Assembly (NCBI RefSeq): GCF_048771995.1
Contig: NC_133063.1
Location: 27,422,810 to 27,486,809 of the forward strand
Origin: Taeniopygia guttata
Lineage: Eukaryota; Chordata; Aves; Passeriformes; Estrildidae
Direction: 5' to 3'
Length of the DNA: 64,000 nucleotides
Shown here: one piece after another, positions 1-14,157 of the stretch
Numbering within the stretch: the first letter of the stretch is position 1
Layout: each line of letters starts with the position of its first letter
Program-made: the position numbers and the translations under genes
Notes under the pieces: model-generated
Told to the model about the DNA's origin: nothing
What the model saw: the letters and a program-made list of their open reading frames with translations, nothing else
The model's database searches: none

Positions 1-1325
1 TCTGTAACTCCTTAGCAGCATAAGAAACACTTAGGTTCCACAGGCAGTGATTTTCCATGCCAGGGAATGATACCTTCATATAACCTCCAAGCACTCCTGC
101 AATCTCCACGTGCACAAGGAGGATGCTCTTCTTTATCACTTAGAGAGGTGTAGTCTTTAAGGTAGTATTGGAAGAAATCAACACTTTATTCTGTAAATGC
201 TACTTCTGTCTTATCTTTGATTATATTTTATATTCACTGATTCAGAAAATAAAAAAATGGAGATAAAAAGAAGTATGATAATATCTTGCAAACTAGTTAC
301 TATATGTATCTACCAGACATAGGAAGGCTCAACTTCACTGACATAGCCAGACTCACAGAAGCCATAAAGTAGCTTTTATCCTTCACAAAGTATATCAGCC
401 TTGAGGTTTCTAGACAAGCAGGTCTGTCTGCCCATTCTGCGCAGTGGTAAAGCAGGTGTCTCATGCTCTGTGTTACTTTCCTTTGGGGTGGTGAGCCCAT
501 ATTACCTTTTGTATACATTCAGGAGGTGTCTCATCCCCTTCTTTGCCCTCTGAATGTAAAGAAAGATAAATTTTGTATTTCTGCTTCTCTTATGGAAACC
601 CCTAATCAGAGAGAAATGGAGATAGGCATCTTCCCTTCTCTCTCCTCAGTGTCCAGACTCATCAACAGGTTGTTCCAGTGCTAATTTCTGTTCCTGTGCA
701 ATCTGGCAGTTTAACCTGTAAGCTGGTAAGTTTGCACTGGTTAGTCCTGGTAGCAGGGATAGCAAAGAATTGATACTTTCCCAGTTCATTTTCATATTCC
801 TAATTATGACTCAGTGCAGCCAGCTTTGACTTGCTGTGTACATTTAAGTCTGCATCCCTATTTTTAATCTAGTGGATACACTTAATTAATGCAAGTATGT
901 TCTCTTCATCAGTTGAAGACCAACTGCTGACCAAGACAACCCAAAGTCCTTCTAGACAGAAGGGGTTTCATGTTGTTCCCTCTCCATCCTCATTACAGTC
1001 ACTTAGAAACTACTTCTCAGCTCTGCCACCCTCTCCTCTAATTACTCAGTTTAAGTAGTACTTGCAGTTTTCCCTTTGTTTTTGTCGTTACACTATCTTA
1101 CAGGGAAAACTGCAACTACTGTTCGAATCTCATGAACAGATGGAAAGTGAATTTTAATTTCTGTATTAATTCAATTCAAGCACTACCCAACTGAACAGTC
1201 TGTGTTTCATGGGACTGTAGGACCTAATAAAGTTATTCATTTGAGGACTTTTTGAAAGCTTTTACTTTTCCAGTCAAAGTGAAAAGGCTTCAGAAAATAA
1301 AGAGTAAAGCTAGCTGTCATGGGAT

Positions 1326-1401
1326 TAAAAAAAAAAAAACAAACAACCAAACCACAAAAAGCAAACAAACAAACAAACAAACAAAACAACCAAAAAACCC
1401 C
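1326..1401. repeat. A-rich (CAAA)n simple repeat
   Basis: A run of A is followed by five or more CAAA units and degenerate copies. Reads as an expanded poly(A)/microsatellite. Confidence 0.85.
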
Positions 1402-2433
1402 AAACTACACTGAAGCAAGGTTTTCAGTCTTCCTGGAAACAAACCTGTTTGTGCAAGGGTATGTATAGGGAGAGAGTATCTGCTCACTTATAGGTATCTG
1501 ATCAAGGACCTTTCAATACCAAAGGGCATAACAAGTAAAGGGGGAGCAACAAACCCAGCAGAGAGACACAAACACAACAGATGAACTAACAGAGGCAAAG
1601 ACAAGAAAAAAACCTAAATGACAGGTTATTAAAAAACCACAGCCAAACTCGAAATGAGGATGCAAACCTAAGGGTCCGGGGTGTCCAAGGCAATTGGTGT
1701 ACCTGTGCAGACACGTGAAGGATTAGCAGGAGTGGGGATGGGGAAGAGTGGACAGTGGTAGACAGCAAAGGGTACAAAAGGGACCAATTTACTCATAAAA
1801 CTCAGCCAGACAGCACCTTGTAAAGACAGCAGTTATGCACAGAGAGATCTTTCTTCCCTGTTTCCTAAGAAAAAGCCATATTGTCCTTCAGTAGCAAAGA
1901 CACCCCAATGAGGAAAGAAATTAAGATCAACAGATTATCGGTGGCTACTAAATTTTCATGGCTTCACCAGCTTGTTTGAACTGTTGAGAAATGTCACTGG
2001 CTTAAAGCAGTTAAGACCCATACAGCTAAAGATGCATACCCAGACATGCTAACCTGGTGTGACGCTAAAGAACTGATACCATTTAGTTTTTCTTTGCTTC
2101 ATGCCTGCATGTATTAAAAGATGTAGGTTTTTAGTTTTAGAGTAGATAATGATAATGCCAAGACTGATCTTTCTCTTCCTATCTTCTGTTTGACTCCACT
2201 TGGTAATCACTGCCATTACTAATGTAATCACTAAGCGCAACTTCCATTATATCACTCTTATCACTTTTCCTAATCAGACAGAGGTGTGAGGCAGATTAAT
2301 ACTTCTGTTTAAACAAGCAAATTTATATGGTGAAAGAAAGCAAGACCATTAAAACTTCAAAGTTCCACAGCTAAAAAATCCTTGTTATCCTCATCTTTTG
2401 AGCTATAAGACAATAGCAAAGGGTACCTCAGCA

Positions 2434-2508
2434 TAAAAAAACCCCAGAAAACAAAAAAAAAAACAAAAAAAAACCCAACAAAAACAAACAAACAAACAAA
2501 CAAAACCC
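2434..2508. repeat. A-rich (CAAA)n simple repeat
   Basis: Several A runs with single C interruptions pass into clean CAAA units. A second A-rich tract follows at 2545-2572, close to the LTR fragment that starts near 2646. Confidence 0.85.
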
Positions 2509-2645
2509 TAGAGGATATGCCAGGGTTGAGAATATATTCAAGATTAAAAAAAAAAAACCAAAAAAAACCTGTCTCATATTAAATAGAAAATTTCCCACTT
2601 CCCTTGTGAACACTGCACTTCAGAATCTGAAAAACACTTGTCCTT

Positions 2646-3150
2646 TGTATTGGTTTTGCATGACCTGGTTTTTGATAGTAGAGGGGACACAAAGATGGCT
2701 CCCATGAAAAGCAGCTGGAAGCTTCCACCATGTCCATTACTGCCAATCCCGGATGGCTCTGACAATGGACATGCTGCTAGCCAAAACTGGGCCAATGAGA
2801 GAGACTGGTAACTCCTCTGTGATGACATATTTAAGAAGAAAATCAAACCAAGTGCACAGAGTCTTACTTCTAGTCAGAGAAGAGGAGGAGTGAGAACATG
2901 TGAGGGAAACAATATGAAGACACCAAGGTCAGTGTAGAAGGAGGGGCAGCAGATGCTCCAGGCTCCAGAGCTGATATTCCTCTGCAGGCTGTGGTGAGAC
3001 CATGGTGAAGCAGCTGCACCCCTGAAGCTCCTGGGGATCCATGGGGGATGCAGAGATCCACCCACAGCTCATGGGGATCCATGCCTGCAGCCTCTCCGCT
3101 GCCCAGCTGTAGCAGGGGAAAGTGGCAAGACACTCTCATGGGTGCCTGAC
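2646..3150 (+). mobile_element. Avian ERV LTR fragment, plus orientation, 3' truncated
   Basis: It opens TGTATTGGTTTTGCATGACC, which I recognise as the start of a common songbird ERV LTR. It continues through a TATA-like ATATTTAAGAAG at about 2827 and GAGTGAGAACATGTGAG. It then shows the family's repeating GC-rich segments (ATGGTGAAGCAGCTG, TCCATGGGGGATG, CATGGGGATCCATG). The usual long 3' part with a poly(A) signal is missing, so this is a truncated solo LTR. The right border is approximate. Confidence 0.7.
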
Positions 3151-6100
3151 CTTGGGCCAGTGTCAAATCACGACACCCTCCAAAGGCTGTCATCTTCCTC
3201 CAGGAACTGCTTTCCCAGCTTGTCAGACATAGCTCATGGAGGTAATAGCAAAACTCAGACAAAAACCAAAAAGAACAGTTTCTGTTGTGCTTTTTTCCAT
3301 ACTCTGCCGCACAAATTTATGCACTCTCTACCGATACTTGACATAACACTTCCACTTTTCTTTTTTTACCTCTTTACCAGACACTGCACAAAAGTAGTTC
3401 TCCAAGTGCTTCAACTGTTTGGTTACAGAGGAAGTGATGAATCCATGGTTTGACTTCAGAGGTGTAGAAGCCCAAGAAGACTACAGAGTTAACAGCCAGA
3501 TACTCCACATTTCTGGAAAAGCAGACACCAGGTTCTGGTATCCAGCAAAGGAATTCTAAAGGAGTAGTTCTAAAGGGGGATTAGTAGCTCTGGAAGATTT
3601 AGACTTACTGGAACTAGAAAACAATAGAAGACTTGAAGCCCTGTGTCAGAGACCAGATAATTATTACGAAGTGCAAGCAGAAGAGAATGACCATGCAGAC
3701 ATATTTTTAACCTCTTTCCCTGCATATCTGAACAAGATACCAAAATAAGACAATCCTAGGAAACCTTAAGTAAATTTGAGAAATATTGGACCTATGATTC
3801 CAGTCACACTTTATAATATACATGAAATACAAAACCCTCAAATTTTAAAGAGTTTTTTTCATATGCCATTACATTGAAATATCCCAGTGTCACTGCTTAA
3901 TAAAAACCCAATCCAAACGACATGCTCTGATAGTTCAATGTTATTTTATATTGATATTTAGTAACTAAATACATTATTAAAATGAACCTTGGAATTATTT
4001 GGATTACAGCTGGAATGAAAGTTCTTTATAGAGCTACTGATTGCCTTGAAATACAAGGACTAGAAGCAAATTTACTGCAGCATTCACTCAAGTCTATGAA
4101 AAAGATCTAAATGTCTAAGTCCATTTTGCCAAAAAATTAACAACTTTACATAAATGAAATCATAGAACTATACACGAAGTAGAATACTATTTGAAGAGCT
4201 TGACTGCAGATCAACACTATTGATCCAGCTATTAATGTATTTGTATGTGAATAATTAGAAAGTTTACAAAAATAATGAGCATATCTCAAGTACCTTTTCA
4301 TACAATTCAGATTGGGGTCAGATTAGGGAGGGCTGTTCTTCAGGTAGTCTTATAAAATTTATAGAACACAATTTATGTTCTAAAGGCAGTCAACTGGAAT
4401 CAAAGTACCATGTATAGTAGTACTTCTATATTACATCTACCTTTAATATGAATCAAAGGAGGTATATTTTCTTAACACAAGAGATCAATTACCTGCTTTT
4501 AAATATCTGTGAAATGTTTTCCCTTCAATTGTAACAGCATAGGAATTTATAAAACCTGGAAAGACTAGCACAGGCTCTTCTGGTTGCTTCCAGATATTAA
4601 AAAAGGCAAGCACATCATAGAACATCACACTGAAATTTTAAAAAGTTAAAGAAATATAAGCAGCAACCAGCTGTCCAAGTTCTGCAATTCTAAACAGTAT
4701 AGCCAGCTGTCTGTTGCCAGAAATAAGTACCTTGTAAAGAACTAACCCCTGCTCATCTCTATCCTTTTAGAAATTAAGCTTGAACAAAGACCCAGGAAAG
4801 CTTTTGAAAAAGGCCTAAGTGTCAGTGTTTAAAAGAAGCAAAAATTGGTCTGCTTATCCTCACCTAATTCACAAGAGAAGATGAAGCTCCTGTCAAAAGT
4901 AGAGTATCACCCAAGACATTACCAGTAATTTTCTCTGTTGCACAGTGAATGAAAATGGAGTTCAGTGTTGTCAGAAAACAAAGTATTTTTAGGAGATGAA
5001 AAGTTTATTTATAAACTGCCAACATTTAACAAAAACAATATTACACTATTTTCCATTTTCTACAGAAATACAATAACTTACAGCAGTGCTTAGTCCATTT
5101 TGTCACTAATACATATAAAAACAAGTCTGCTGATAAATAAGTGAAAAAAATCTGTTTACCAACCACCACCACTAAAATTATACCTGTAAATTTTGGAAGA
5201 CATCTGCATAGGATAGTTAGAACTCTAAGGGTGCTCTTTTTTATTTTGTAGGTCATTTTGTACTACTAGAATATGCAAAAATTTAATTAACATGCAAAAA
5301 AATATTTGAGATAAACAAGGTAAAACTCAGTGTGCGCAACTGGAAAACAGTGCCACAATGCCCTTCTGTGTTTCTAAATAGACATCAGGAAAATGCTGTT
5401 TTATATGGTGGAATTTCAAATATCCTTCACAGCAAAACCAGATGTATTAGCCATGAAAATCTATACTTGGCCAGGTTTCAATGAAGGAGGACTAAAGGCA
5501 TGGTGGAAGTCATCTAGTACTGGATGACAACAAATAATTGCAGAACTTCTCAAATCAACATTACATAGATGCATTTTACAAAGTAGATTAGCTGTTAGGT
5601 AGTGATAAGCATTTGTGGAGATGGAAGGATGACAAATGTGCAGTTTACTGTTGACCATAAATGCAGACAGCACACCTGGAGAACAGCAACACTCAGACCA
5701 TCCACTCTTTATTAAGACATTCCTGTTCAATATTGCATCAGTTACCACACAGCACTTAAAACCTCACCAGTCATCCCTAAATATCTTGCACAAACCTTGA
5801 GCACTGGTATCTATTTGGTATTGATATGCAATACTTCCAAAACTAGTGTTATCCTGGTTTGCATACAGGCATATTGTATGAAACTGTCTGCCACTAGAAA
5901 AGATGAAAAATTATGAAAGCAGGGGAGAGAATGGGGAGTTTTGAGCTGGGGCAGAAGGTGGAGGAAAGAGGGAGAGAGGAGAGAATAGAGGGGGGGGAAA
6001 AACAGAGGGAAAAAGGAAGCTTCCTTAGCTACTGATACCCTATAGTACCCTTAGTTTTTCTCTAGCTACCCTTTTAAACCTCTAACATTCCATAACCTTA

Positions 6101-9100
6101 ATGTCTCCTTTTCCACAGTGATAAGGACTATACCCTATACTAACGGTTTTTTGGGTTTTTTTTTTAACTGAAGCCATAAACACAACCATTTGTGAAAGAC
6201 AAACAAGTCCCTTACAATTTATCACACTAAATGTGTCATGGCTATCAGGTGGAGGCTGATAACTCTCTCCACAGCATGGCCTGATCTCAATGAAGTTGGT
6301 GGGAATTTCAAAACTCATTTCAATAGACGTAAAGTAAAGCATTCAGATCACAAACAAATAATTAGATCCTGCAAATTACTTCTATACACGGAACCTAGTG
6401 GGTTTATTACTTGCTCCTTACTGAACTAATGAACACCCAAATTAAGTAAGTCAAGATTGCTCATATTGACTGTGGTCTTCCTTACATATTCTTTCTACCT
6501 AGCAGCTAGTAAGAGAAAATGAAAAAAAGAACACAAAGTATATGAGAGAAGCTTTTTTAATCTTTGCATTTAGGATAATAAACAATACTTTCAGTGACAC
6601 CTTGTGATTTCAGATGCTCATTTTCTAAGACTTGCAATGAATCACATTGTCTAAGAGGAAACAGGAAAGGTGCTAGCATTTGCAGTAAAATTGCTTCCTT
6701 TAAGGAAAGCTCTCAAATCCAATAATTCAAAATCAGAAGATACTCAAAATTAAGAGTAATTCTGAGAATATTTTATATGATTTATTTTTACAAAAAGAAC
6801 GTGAGAAAAATACTGAAAATAGAGTACCAAAAAGACTACTTGTTTGTTTTTAAACACAATTTAAGTCACTAGTTGTACTTTTCTCAGTCTCCTGTGATGC
6901 TAAAGCACTCATCCAAAACATGGCTGTCCATTTCCTTTCCAGAGGACTTGTGAAAAGTATCCCCTGGGTACTGGCTGAGCACCCCCAAATTTTCCCAGCT
7001 TGCAAGACCTTACAAACTCTTTCACAGTCTCAAATACTCTCTACAAGCACTTGGAGTAAACACCACCACTAATGATTTGGTTGGTGTGTGCAGGCATTTG
7101 CCTAAGTATAATGATAATCGGCAGATTAAGACAGAGAGGGGAAGCAACAGATGTCACTGGTTTCAACAGACAACCTGGCACTGACCCTGCTAGACTCAAG
7201 ACTCCGGACAAGTCATCCATACAGAGTGTGTCAGGAGATAGCCAAATGTAGATGATTTTTGCAGAGTTCACAGGACATAATTACAGTTCCACCATCCATC
7301 CACTCACACATATATGCAGACTTATTGTGGGAAAATAAATATAGATAATTTATTCACAGATAAATTCTCTACTGATTACTAAAAAAAAACAAAAAACAAA
7401 AACCCAAAAAAACCCCAAAAAGACAATAATCCCCATCTGACAGGAATGCATCCTATGACAAAGACCAGCGAAAAACAAACTTTATGCTTTACATTCACTA
7501 TCCTGTAGAACACTGGTCATTTAGCAGATTACTTTTTAGAGTCTTACTGTCCTGTCATATTTTTAGTCTTTGTGCTACAAAATTTATGATTTATCTAATT
7601 CATCTTGAAAATCTACATAAGATTTACAATGGTCACAACTGTGCATCTGAGAAATTTTCATAGAAAAAATATTGAAAAATATTATGTTCAAAACTAGTTG
7701 TATATCCCCTAATAAGAAAGCTATGAGAATTAAACATTTCTGCACAAATCTTGATAAAATAAACATTTCCCTACATAGAATAATACTTTGATGAACACAG
7801 TAATGTTACAAAATTAGAGATTATTGGCTCACTTGAACACTGTAGTGCTGTCACTACCTTGGATCTTAATGCTACTTCAAAACATTTAAGACATCTATTA
7901 TTTTGATTATATGAAAATAATGAGATTATATGAAGTTAAGTGTGTTCCCAAGTACACCTTTCAGTTTTAAATGTAGCTACTTCAAAAAGAAAAACTCGTA
8001 CAAAAGGGAATGAACACAGTAGGTACATTTTGCTTTCTAAAAACATATTCTAGTACCTTGTATCATTCATGTGATTTTTTTTAACAGCAGATAAAAAAAA
8101 AAAACCACATTCCTTTTATCTACTCATTACATGCAGCCATTCAGCAAATCTTACCATATTAATGATGTACCAATTTCATAAATTTATTCACAATGAACAG
8201 ACAGGTGCATCTCATCCAAGAAAAACTCTTTGTTTAACCATAATTATATTCCAATCAGAAAATGTCTCGTGAAGAAAATATGCACCTCACTGTGGACTCT
8301 CCCCACCTCTGTCTATACAGCATGATGTACAGCAGGTTCCAGATGGTGTAGAAAAAGACATTTAATAAACCAGACTTCAGTTAAGAGTTCTGTTTTCCAG
8401 AATAACTCTGTTGCATGTAAGCATCTGACAGCCATCAAAAAAAATTTAGCATTCAGAATCCTAACAAAAGGTTTTTAAATATTGAATCTCAGACTTACAG
8501 TGCATCAACACAAATGCTGTAAAAACCTTCCCCATCATTACAACATAATTTGCAATACTAACTACTTTACTGAATACTACTAGGAAACTCAGAGAATAAA
8601 ACCAACAACTGTCAGGAGCTTCCTGCAAGACTGCAACAGCAATTCAACAGAATAACAGTATGAAGCAGATGAGATAGTGAGGCCTACTGTACATTGCTGG
8701 GTACAATGTTGGCATGTGGGTAGATTATAAAATACCATGCTAGACAAAAAAAAAAGTAATTAAAAGCCAGTTACATGATTATCTTTTTTTTTTCCTTTTT
8801 AATCAATAATTATAAACTTTAAAAATGCACCCTAATTCACTATAATAGACTATGCCCTGAGAAGGAACATTATATACTAAGCAAAAGCCACTAGGAAGTA
8901 TCAGGTCTGCAGTTCAAAACTGTAATATATGGAATCCCTTGGAAGCATATTTCCTCCATTATTCAGCAACAGAGTTATTTCTTCAGAGGAAAAGACAAAT
9001 GAAAATTTATGCTAGTTCTAGTTTTTCTAACTACAATTTTTTTTTCCATTCTCCTTCAAATTCTCCCCGGAAAACTTGATAGATTAGTTGATAAAGCTCT

Positions 9101-12100
9101 CGCTTTTCATGTCTGAAAGAGGATCTAGGCTTAGCATGAGGTTTTGAAATAACTGAGCCTGATGAACTCCACTTATGGCCATCAGTTAAAGTACTTTTTG
9201 GGAGGTAGTAAGAGCTACTCAAACGCAAAATTAGGCCACCTCACCAATGCTTTGCTAGATTCTTCTTAGCTAGTTGGAAGAAGAGAGAAGGAAGATACCT
9301 CTGAGTACACAGGGAAAATTATCATAGGCAGGGACACTGAACTTCCTTAGAAACTAACTTGAATATTAAGTGCATTTGAGAATTGGCGAGTTACACACTA
9401 TTCTTTGTACCTGACACTGATAAAATTGTAAGATCTAGTTACATGTATCTCTCATCATCCAGTGAGTGCAAAGATGCATTTTGAAGTGACATCTATGTTT
9501 CAGTGTCAGTTCGTTGTTTTTTCCAAAATTGCTCTATGAGATACAATTCAGCAGTTGTGGGCTTTTCTCCCCATTTTCTAAGTGCAATGGTTCACTTCTT
9601 ACTGGATTAAAAAAAACCAAAAAAACCAAAAAGCATTCTTCCCTTACAAAAGGCAAAACAAAACTAAGCAAACAACTTGTCCAAAAATTTAATCATCAAA
9701 TCTCTAAAGACTCACAATTTAAATTATTCTCTGGTACTCACATTTTGCTCAGTGTATTATATGTCCTTGAAAAAAGTATGCTTTTTGAGTCTGGTTATGC
9801 AGACAAACTTTTCCAAAACCCTTTCTTTCTGTTCATCAATATTACACAGTACTGTTTAAAAAATTCATTAACTATCTACTTAGGGAAAAAAATCACTCCC
9901 ATCCATAAAGTCTAGCTACACATTCTAAGCAGCACTAGAATAAAACTGGAAATGCCAGAAACTTCCATTATAAGACAAAAATCTAAGCTTTCTCACTATA
10001 TTATCACTTTGCTTATTTGTTTTAAAGCAAATTACATACAAGGTAATTAACAAATAGTATAAACCGACAAGTTACTTTATCCCCTATTTAAATGACACAT
10101 GGATTTTGTTGTATAAAGAATATGTAAGCAGTCAATAAAACACAAATATGCAGACATGAGTACATTAAGAATATTAACCAGAGCAGCTATAACAATGCAT
10201 TCCAATGACTTCATACAAGTTATTGTAGCTGTCTTTAATGCTTCATGTTTCTCCAAGAGCTGTAATGCACAAGACAAACATAACGCCAGTGAAATAACAG
10301 TAACTGTATTTAGCAGCTGAGAATTTGCCACTTTAAATGTGGGTTTTCTATTCCGAATTCTGTAGTTTTAAATTACATTTGTTCCTCAAAACCCTTTTTT
10401 TCTAGTACAAACAAATTTCTACAAAGACTAATCCAGTGAACAAAATGAATCAATTCAAATGACACATACTACAGCTGAAGACAAAATCAGGAAAGATGCT
10501 GAACTTTACATTAAGATGTTTAAAGATGTACAGAGTTTGATTTTATAATTGAAGAAACTTCAGAGAGTGAGAACCTTGAATTTTGCAGCTTCTGCTGGAC
10601 ATTTTCTCTGCAGGAATGTTCACTGACTAATTTATTAGTCTTTGATCTCTGAAACACAAAACGGCTTAAATGCCTTATGTAAAGTAGCTGCGCTCAGTAT
10701 GTTACCTACCAGTGGCCTAAAGCCACTTTTTCTTTCAAGCACTGCCCAGATGGTACCATGCAGTAACACCAAGTGGTTAGACAGGTATGCTGCAAAGATC
10801 ATAGTTTCAGAACTTCACATCGGTTTTGAACTTAATACAGTATGTTAGAAGTACCTCTTTAATCAATTCATGCAGAGGCTTCAGGACATTGACAGTTCAA
10901 AGCAATTTAGATATTATTTTCCTTTTTAATATAATTTATATAGTTACTGCTAAAAACTTAAAGCTCAAATTTAACAACTTACTGTTTGCATTTCCTTCAA
11001 ACAGAAATAAATTACTTGTTTCAATTTCACTGTTTTGTTTTCGGGTCTACAAACATTTCTAAATGTAACTATTCTAGCTGGATTTAAAAAACAGAGTGTA
11101 GAGGAATACTTCCATGAGGTGCAGACTTCAAAAACCCACACTTATTAGTTACACTACAGCCATCAGTGTTTTACAAAACCAGTAAGAATATCAGCACCAT
11201 CTCTAATCAGAGTTCTCAGAACATATTCCAAGTACTAAAATTCAATGCAACTCTATTCAATTACATAGGACAAAATCTTGTCATCCTGCAAGAATGCATC
11301 ACTTGTACTGACTTGAATAACAACTCTACACATGTATATGAGGGCACCTGCTTAAATGTTTATGATGCCAAGTTCAAAAACACAGAACTTCCACAGTACA
11401 GCTCTGAGAATGCCAACTAAGACTCCAGATTATAGTCTGGAAGAAGTTTCAAGTCAGATTCTAATAATAATAGTATTTTCTTCTGAAAGCCTCGGTCTTT
11501 CCAGTGCAAGAAGAGAGAATCTCTTCCCTTCCACAGGCCAAGAAATGTTTCCTATCATGCCCCCACTTCTGAGATTGCTCCTATCACTAATATTTTTCTC
11601 ATAAACAGATAAATTTTGCCAAGGTAAACAGAACACACAAATAACATTACTAAGTAATTTAAGACTAAGAACCTGACCTTTAGTACACTGCCCCCTTGAC
11701 TTCACACTTTCCAGGTTCATATGGGTCATTAATGGGATACTGTTAATCAAGCCAACCGAGGCTATTACACATACTTTAATGTATCATCTGCATTCACTCA
11801 ACATCAGGTCCCTTGGGATGTGTAAAAGTTCTTGCTCAAGCGAAAATTTTAAGTTCAGACTCCTGTTTGTACTTGAACCCACCCATTTGTCAGTGATCAC
11901 TGAGGCAACATCTTATGACAAAATCGTAGTCTCAAGCCAATCCCACGGCTCCTTTAGACAACAATTATGTTCTTCTGCAACTAAAACCATCAACCAAAAC
12001 ACCACAGCATCTCATAGCACCTCAAAGCTAATGACCATGTAAGACATATACCTACGTATACCAGTAATATACCTATGGAGAGGCAGGTGTGGATGCCCTC

Positions 12101-13808
12101 TGAAACAAAGCTTTGACACGGAGATGCTCAAGCCTAGAATAGTCTCATCTATGTACTGTAAATAGAACAGTGTGCTTTTAGAAATGTCATTTTTAGCTAC
12201 TTTGTGCCTGAAATGAATCATGAACATACTCTTAAAGACTTGCAGGTGGTCTGTTTTCATTTTGAAATGTAAGAGTAAACTCCATTCATCTAACTACTTA
12301 GAAGTGTAGGAACTTCACATTTTGAGTGTTTTTTTGATTCAAAGTGATACCTTTTGAGCAGGCTACGTCTGTTTTTTCCTGCCTCATTGTTTCTCTCTCT
12401 GCCCAACAGAAACAGTATCTTTAAACTTATGGTCAAGAGGCATTTGGGGCAGAAGACAAATAAAGAAATTATGGCAAGGACACTAACTTGAAAATCTAAT
12501 CCCCTTCAGAAAATAGTCTGCTTTTAAAAGAGGTGATGTTGTCACTGTATAGACTTCTACTGTAGGACCTTTTCCCTGGATCTGTGTACCAGCACAATTC
12601 TACTACTGTAAAAAATCCCTTTTACAGACAATTCTAAGGAAATTACAAAATACACCATTCATAATTGATTTCAAATTCCCTTAAAATTTACAGTTATGTA
12701 AACAGAGATGTACGGTTGGAGTAGAGCTCTTCTTTAAGAATAAAATTGGGAAAAAAACCCACACCAACAGAGATTGAAGCTCTTAAAAAAAAAAAAAGAA
12801 AAAAAAACACAGAAGGGAAGGGTTAGCTCCCTCCTTGCTGTCACTGTTTTTATTAACTGTATAGTCTCAATCATCAGTTGGAAGAGCTACGTTTTACTCC
12901 ATCCAATATTGGACTTGTAGGGTCTTGATAAAGTACAAGTTTAACAATGTGTGATTTGGCAGTGTGAGAATCTGTAGTGTAAAAAAGATATTCAGAAATG
13001 TGTATCAAGTGTGATTAAATCTGCATTGTTGAGATAAAATAAATAAATAAACACCAAGAGATTAAGGTAGCATGTTTTAAGAAAACAATTCACAAATACA
13101 GCCAAATACAGCTCTGACTGTGGGTGAACAAGTGGTTGAACTATTTTCTGCCACATTTTCCTGTATCTGCTTATCAAGATTTCAACCTTATAGACCTTCC
13201 TATTAAGCTAACATGACAATTAATAAGCAAACAAAAACCAAAACAGTAAAAGGCATCACAGTTCCAAAACAGTTACTGAAGCCCTCAGAAAGAAACACTG
13301 TATTCTGGTGTTCTACCAAAGACTGCTATACAAAAACAATAGCACTCATCAAATATAGTCTGGATCCAATAAGGTATTAGCATGATGCCATACAGGAACA
13401 AACTGGGAACAAGTTTAGCTGATACTGATAGATTCTCCCATTTTTTCAGAAACTCTGTTTCACAAGCATTTCAAACTTTTTTCTTTTACCTCTTTTTTTT
13501 TAAATTCAAATGATTTAGAGACCAACTCAATGCAGAAGTTAAAAAAAAAAAAAGATGATTACATGGTAGGAAACTGGTAAGAGTGATTTCTTTGAGAGAT
13601 TAAGTAACAAAACCATTTGCTTAATAAAAATGTATGCCAGTTCTTTAATAAAGTGACAGATGTCTACTCTGAAATTTAGCTTTAGGACTGACCATCAAAA
13701 GAGAGAGAAACACAGAGTTAGCTAACACTTTCAACCAAGACATGCATTTGTGTCTGAAAAGTGAATATTGCACTAAGAGAAGAACCCTGAAAGCTTTCAA
13801 CATTTCCT
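3151..13808. other. AT-rich sequence downstream of PTAR1, including its 3' UTR
   Basis: There is no coding exon or recognisable transposon in this 10.6 kb. The part nearest 13808 must include the PTAR1 3' UTR on the minus strand, of unknown length. It is scattered with A-rich tracts (for example 7381-7422, 8091-8104, 12782-12808) and a purine-rich GA patch at 5940-6020. Uniform base composition with very few repeats would fit a long 3' UTR plus quiet intergenic DNA. Confidence 0.5.
13642..13651 (-). promoter_or_regulatory. Candidate proximal poly(A) signal (ATTAAA) for PTAR1
   Basis: TTTAAT at 13644-13649 reads ATTAAA on the gene strand, about 160 nt after the stop. A canonical AATAAA follows at 12854-12849, about 955 nt after the stop, and others lie further out (for example 5009-5004). 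Which is used cannot be told from sequence alone. Confidence 0.3.
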
Positions 13809-14157
13809 TCACTGACCTAAAAAAGTAACTAGCCATTTTCTATAAGCAGTAGCAAACCTGGCTTGGTCCACATCCCTACAAGTTGATAATACTTTATCAA
13901 CAAACTGGTATTCCATTTCTGGACCAAGAGAGTCCTGCACAGGAGCACGCTTCAGGCGTTTTGTTTCTTGGGTATAACCTTGTTTGCTGCTGGATTCATT
14001 CAAACCATCAACATCCATAGCTTGTGCCACGTGACTTGTTGCAGGACTGTGGTGGGAATTACTCAGACTTTCATCACTGCTGTCCACAGATGATACCGCT
14101 GTACTCATGAGAGGAAGTTTGTTGCTTAAGTGCTGCTGAAGGTAGAATACACACCTT
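13809..14157 (-). CDS. PTAR1: PTAR1 terminal coding exon 7
   Basis: The exon supplies the last base of Arg320 and codons 321-435, then TGA at 13811-13809. It begins [10 protein letters not shown] after a TTTGAAG acceptor and contains a Ser-rich linker, [19 protein letters not shown], and a C-terminus ending [11 protein letters not shown], all typical of PTAR1. Human PTAR1 reads RRHIFYLQ at the start as I recall it, so Cys-Val here is a lineage substitution. Confidence 0.96.

Larger units (their letters stand above)
1..2645. other. AT-rich non-coding sequence with two A-rich simple repeats
   Basis: I find no exon-like coding segment with splice sites and no recognisable repeat family. It holds A-rich CAAA-type simple repeats at about 1326-1401 and 2434-2508. 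Short ORFs here lack any family resemblance. Confidence 0.6.
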
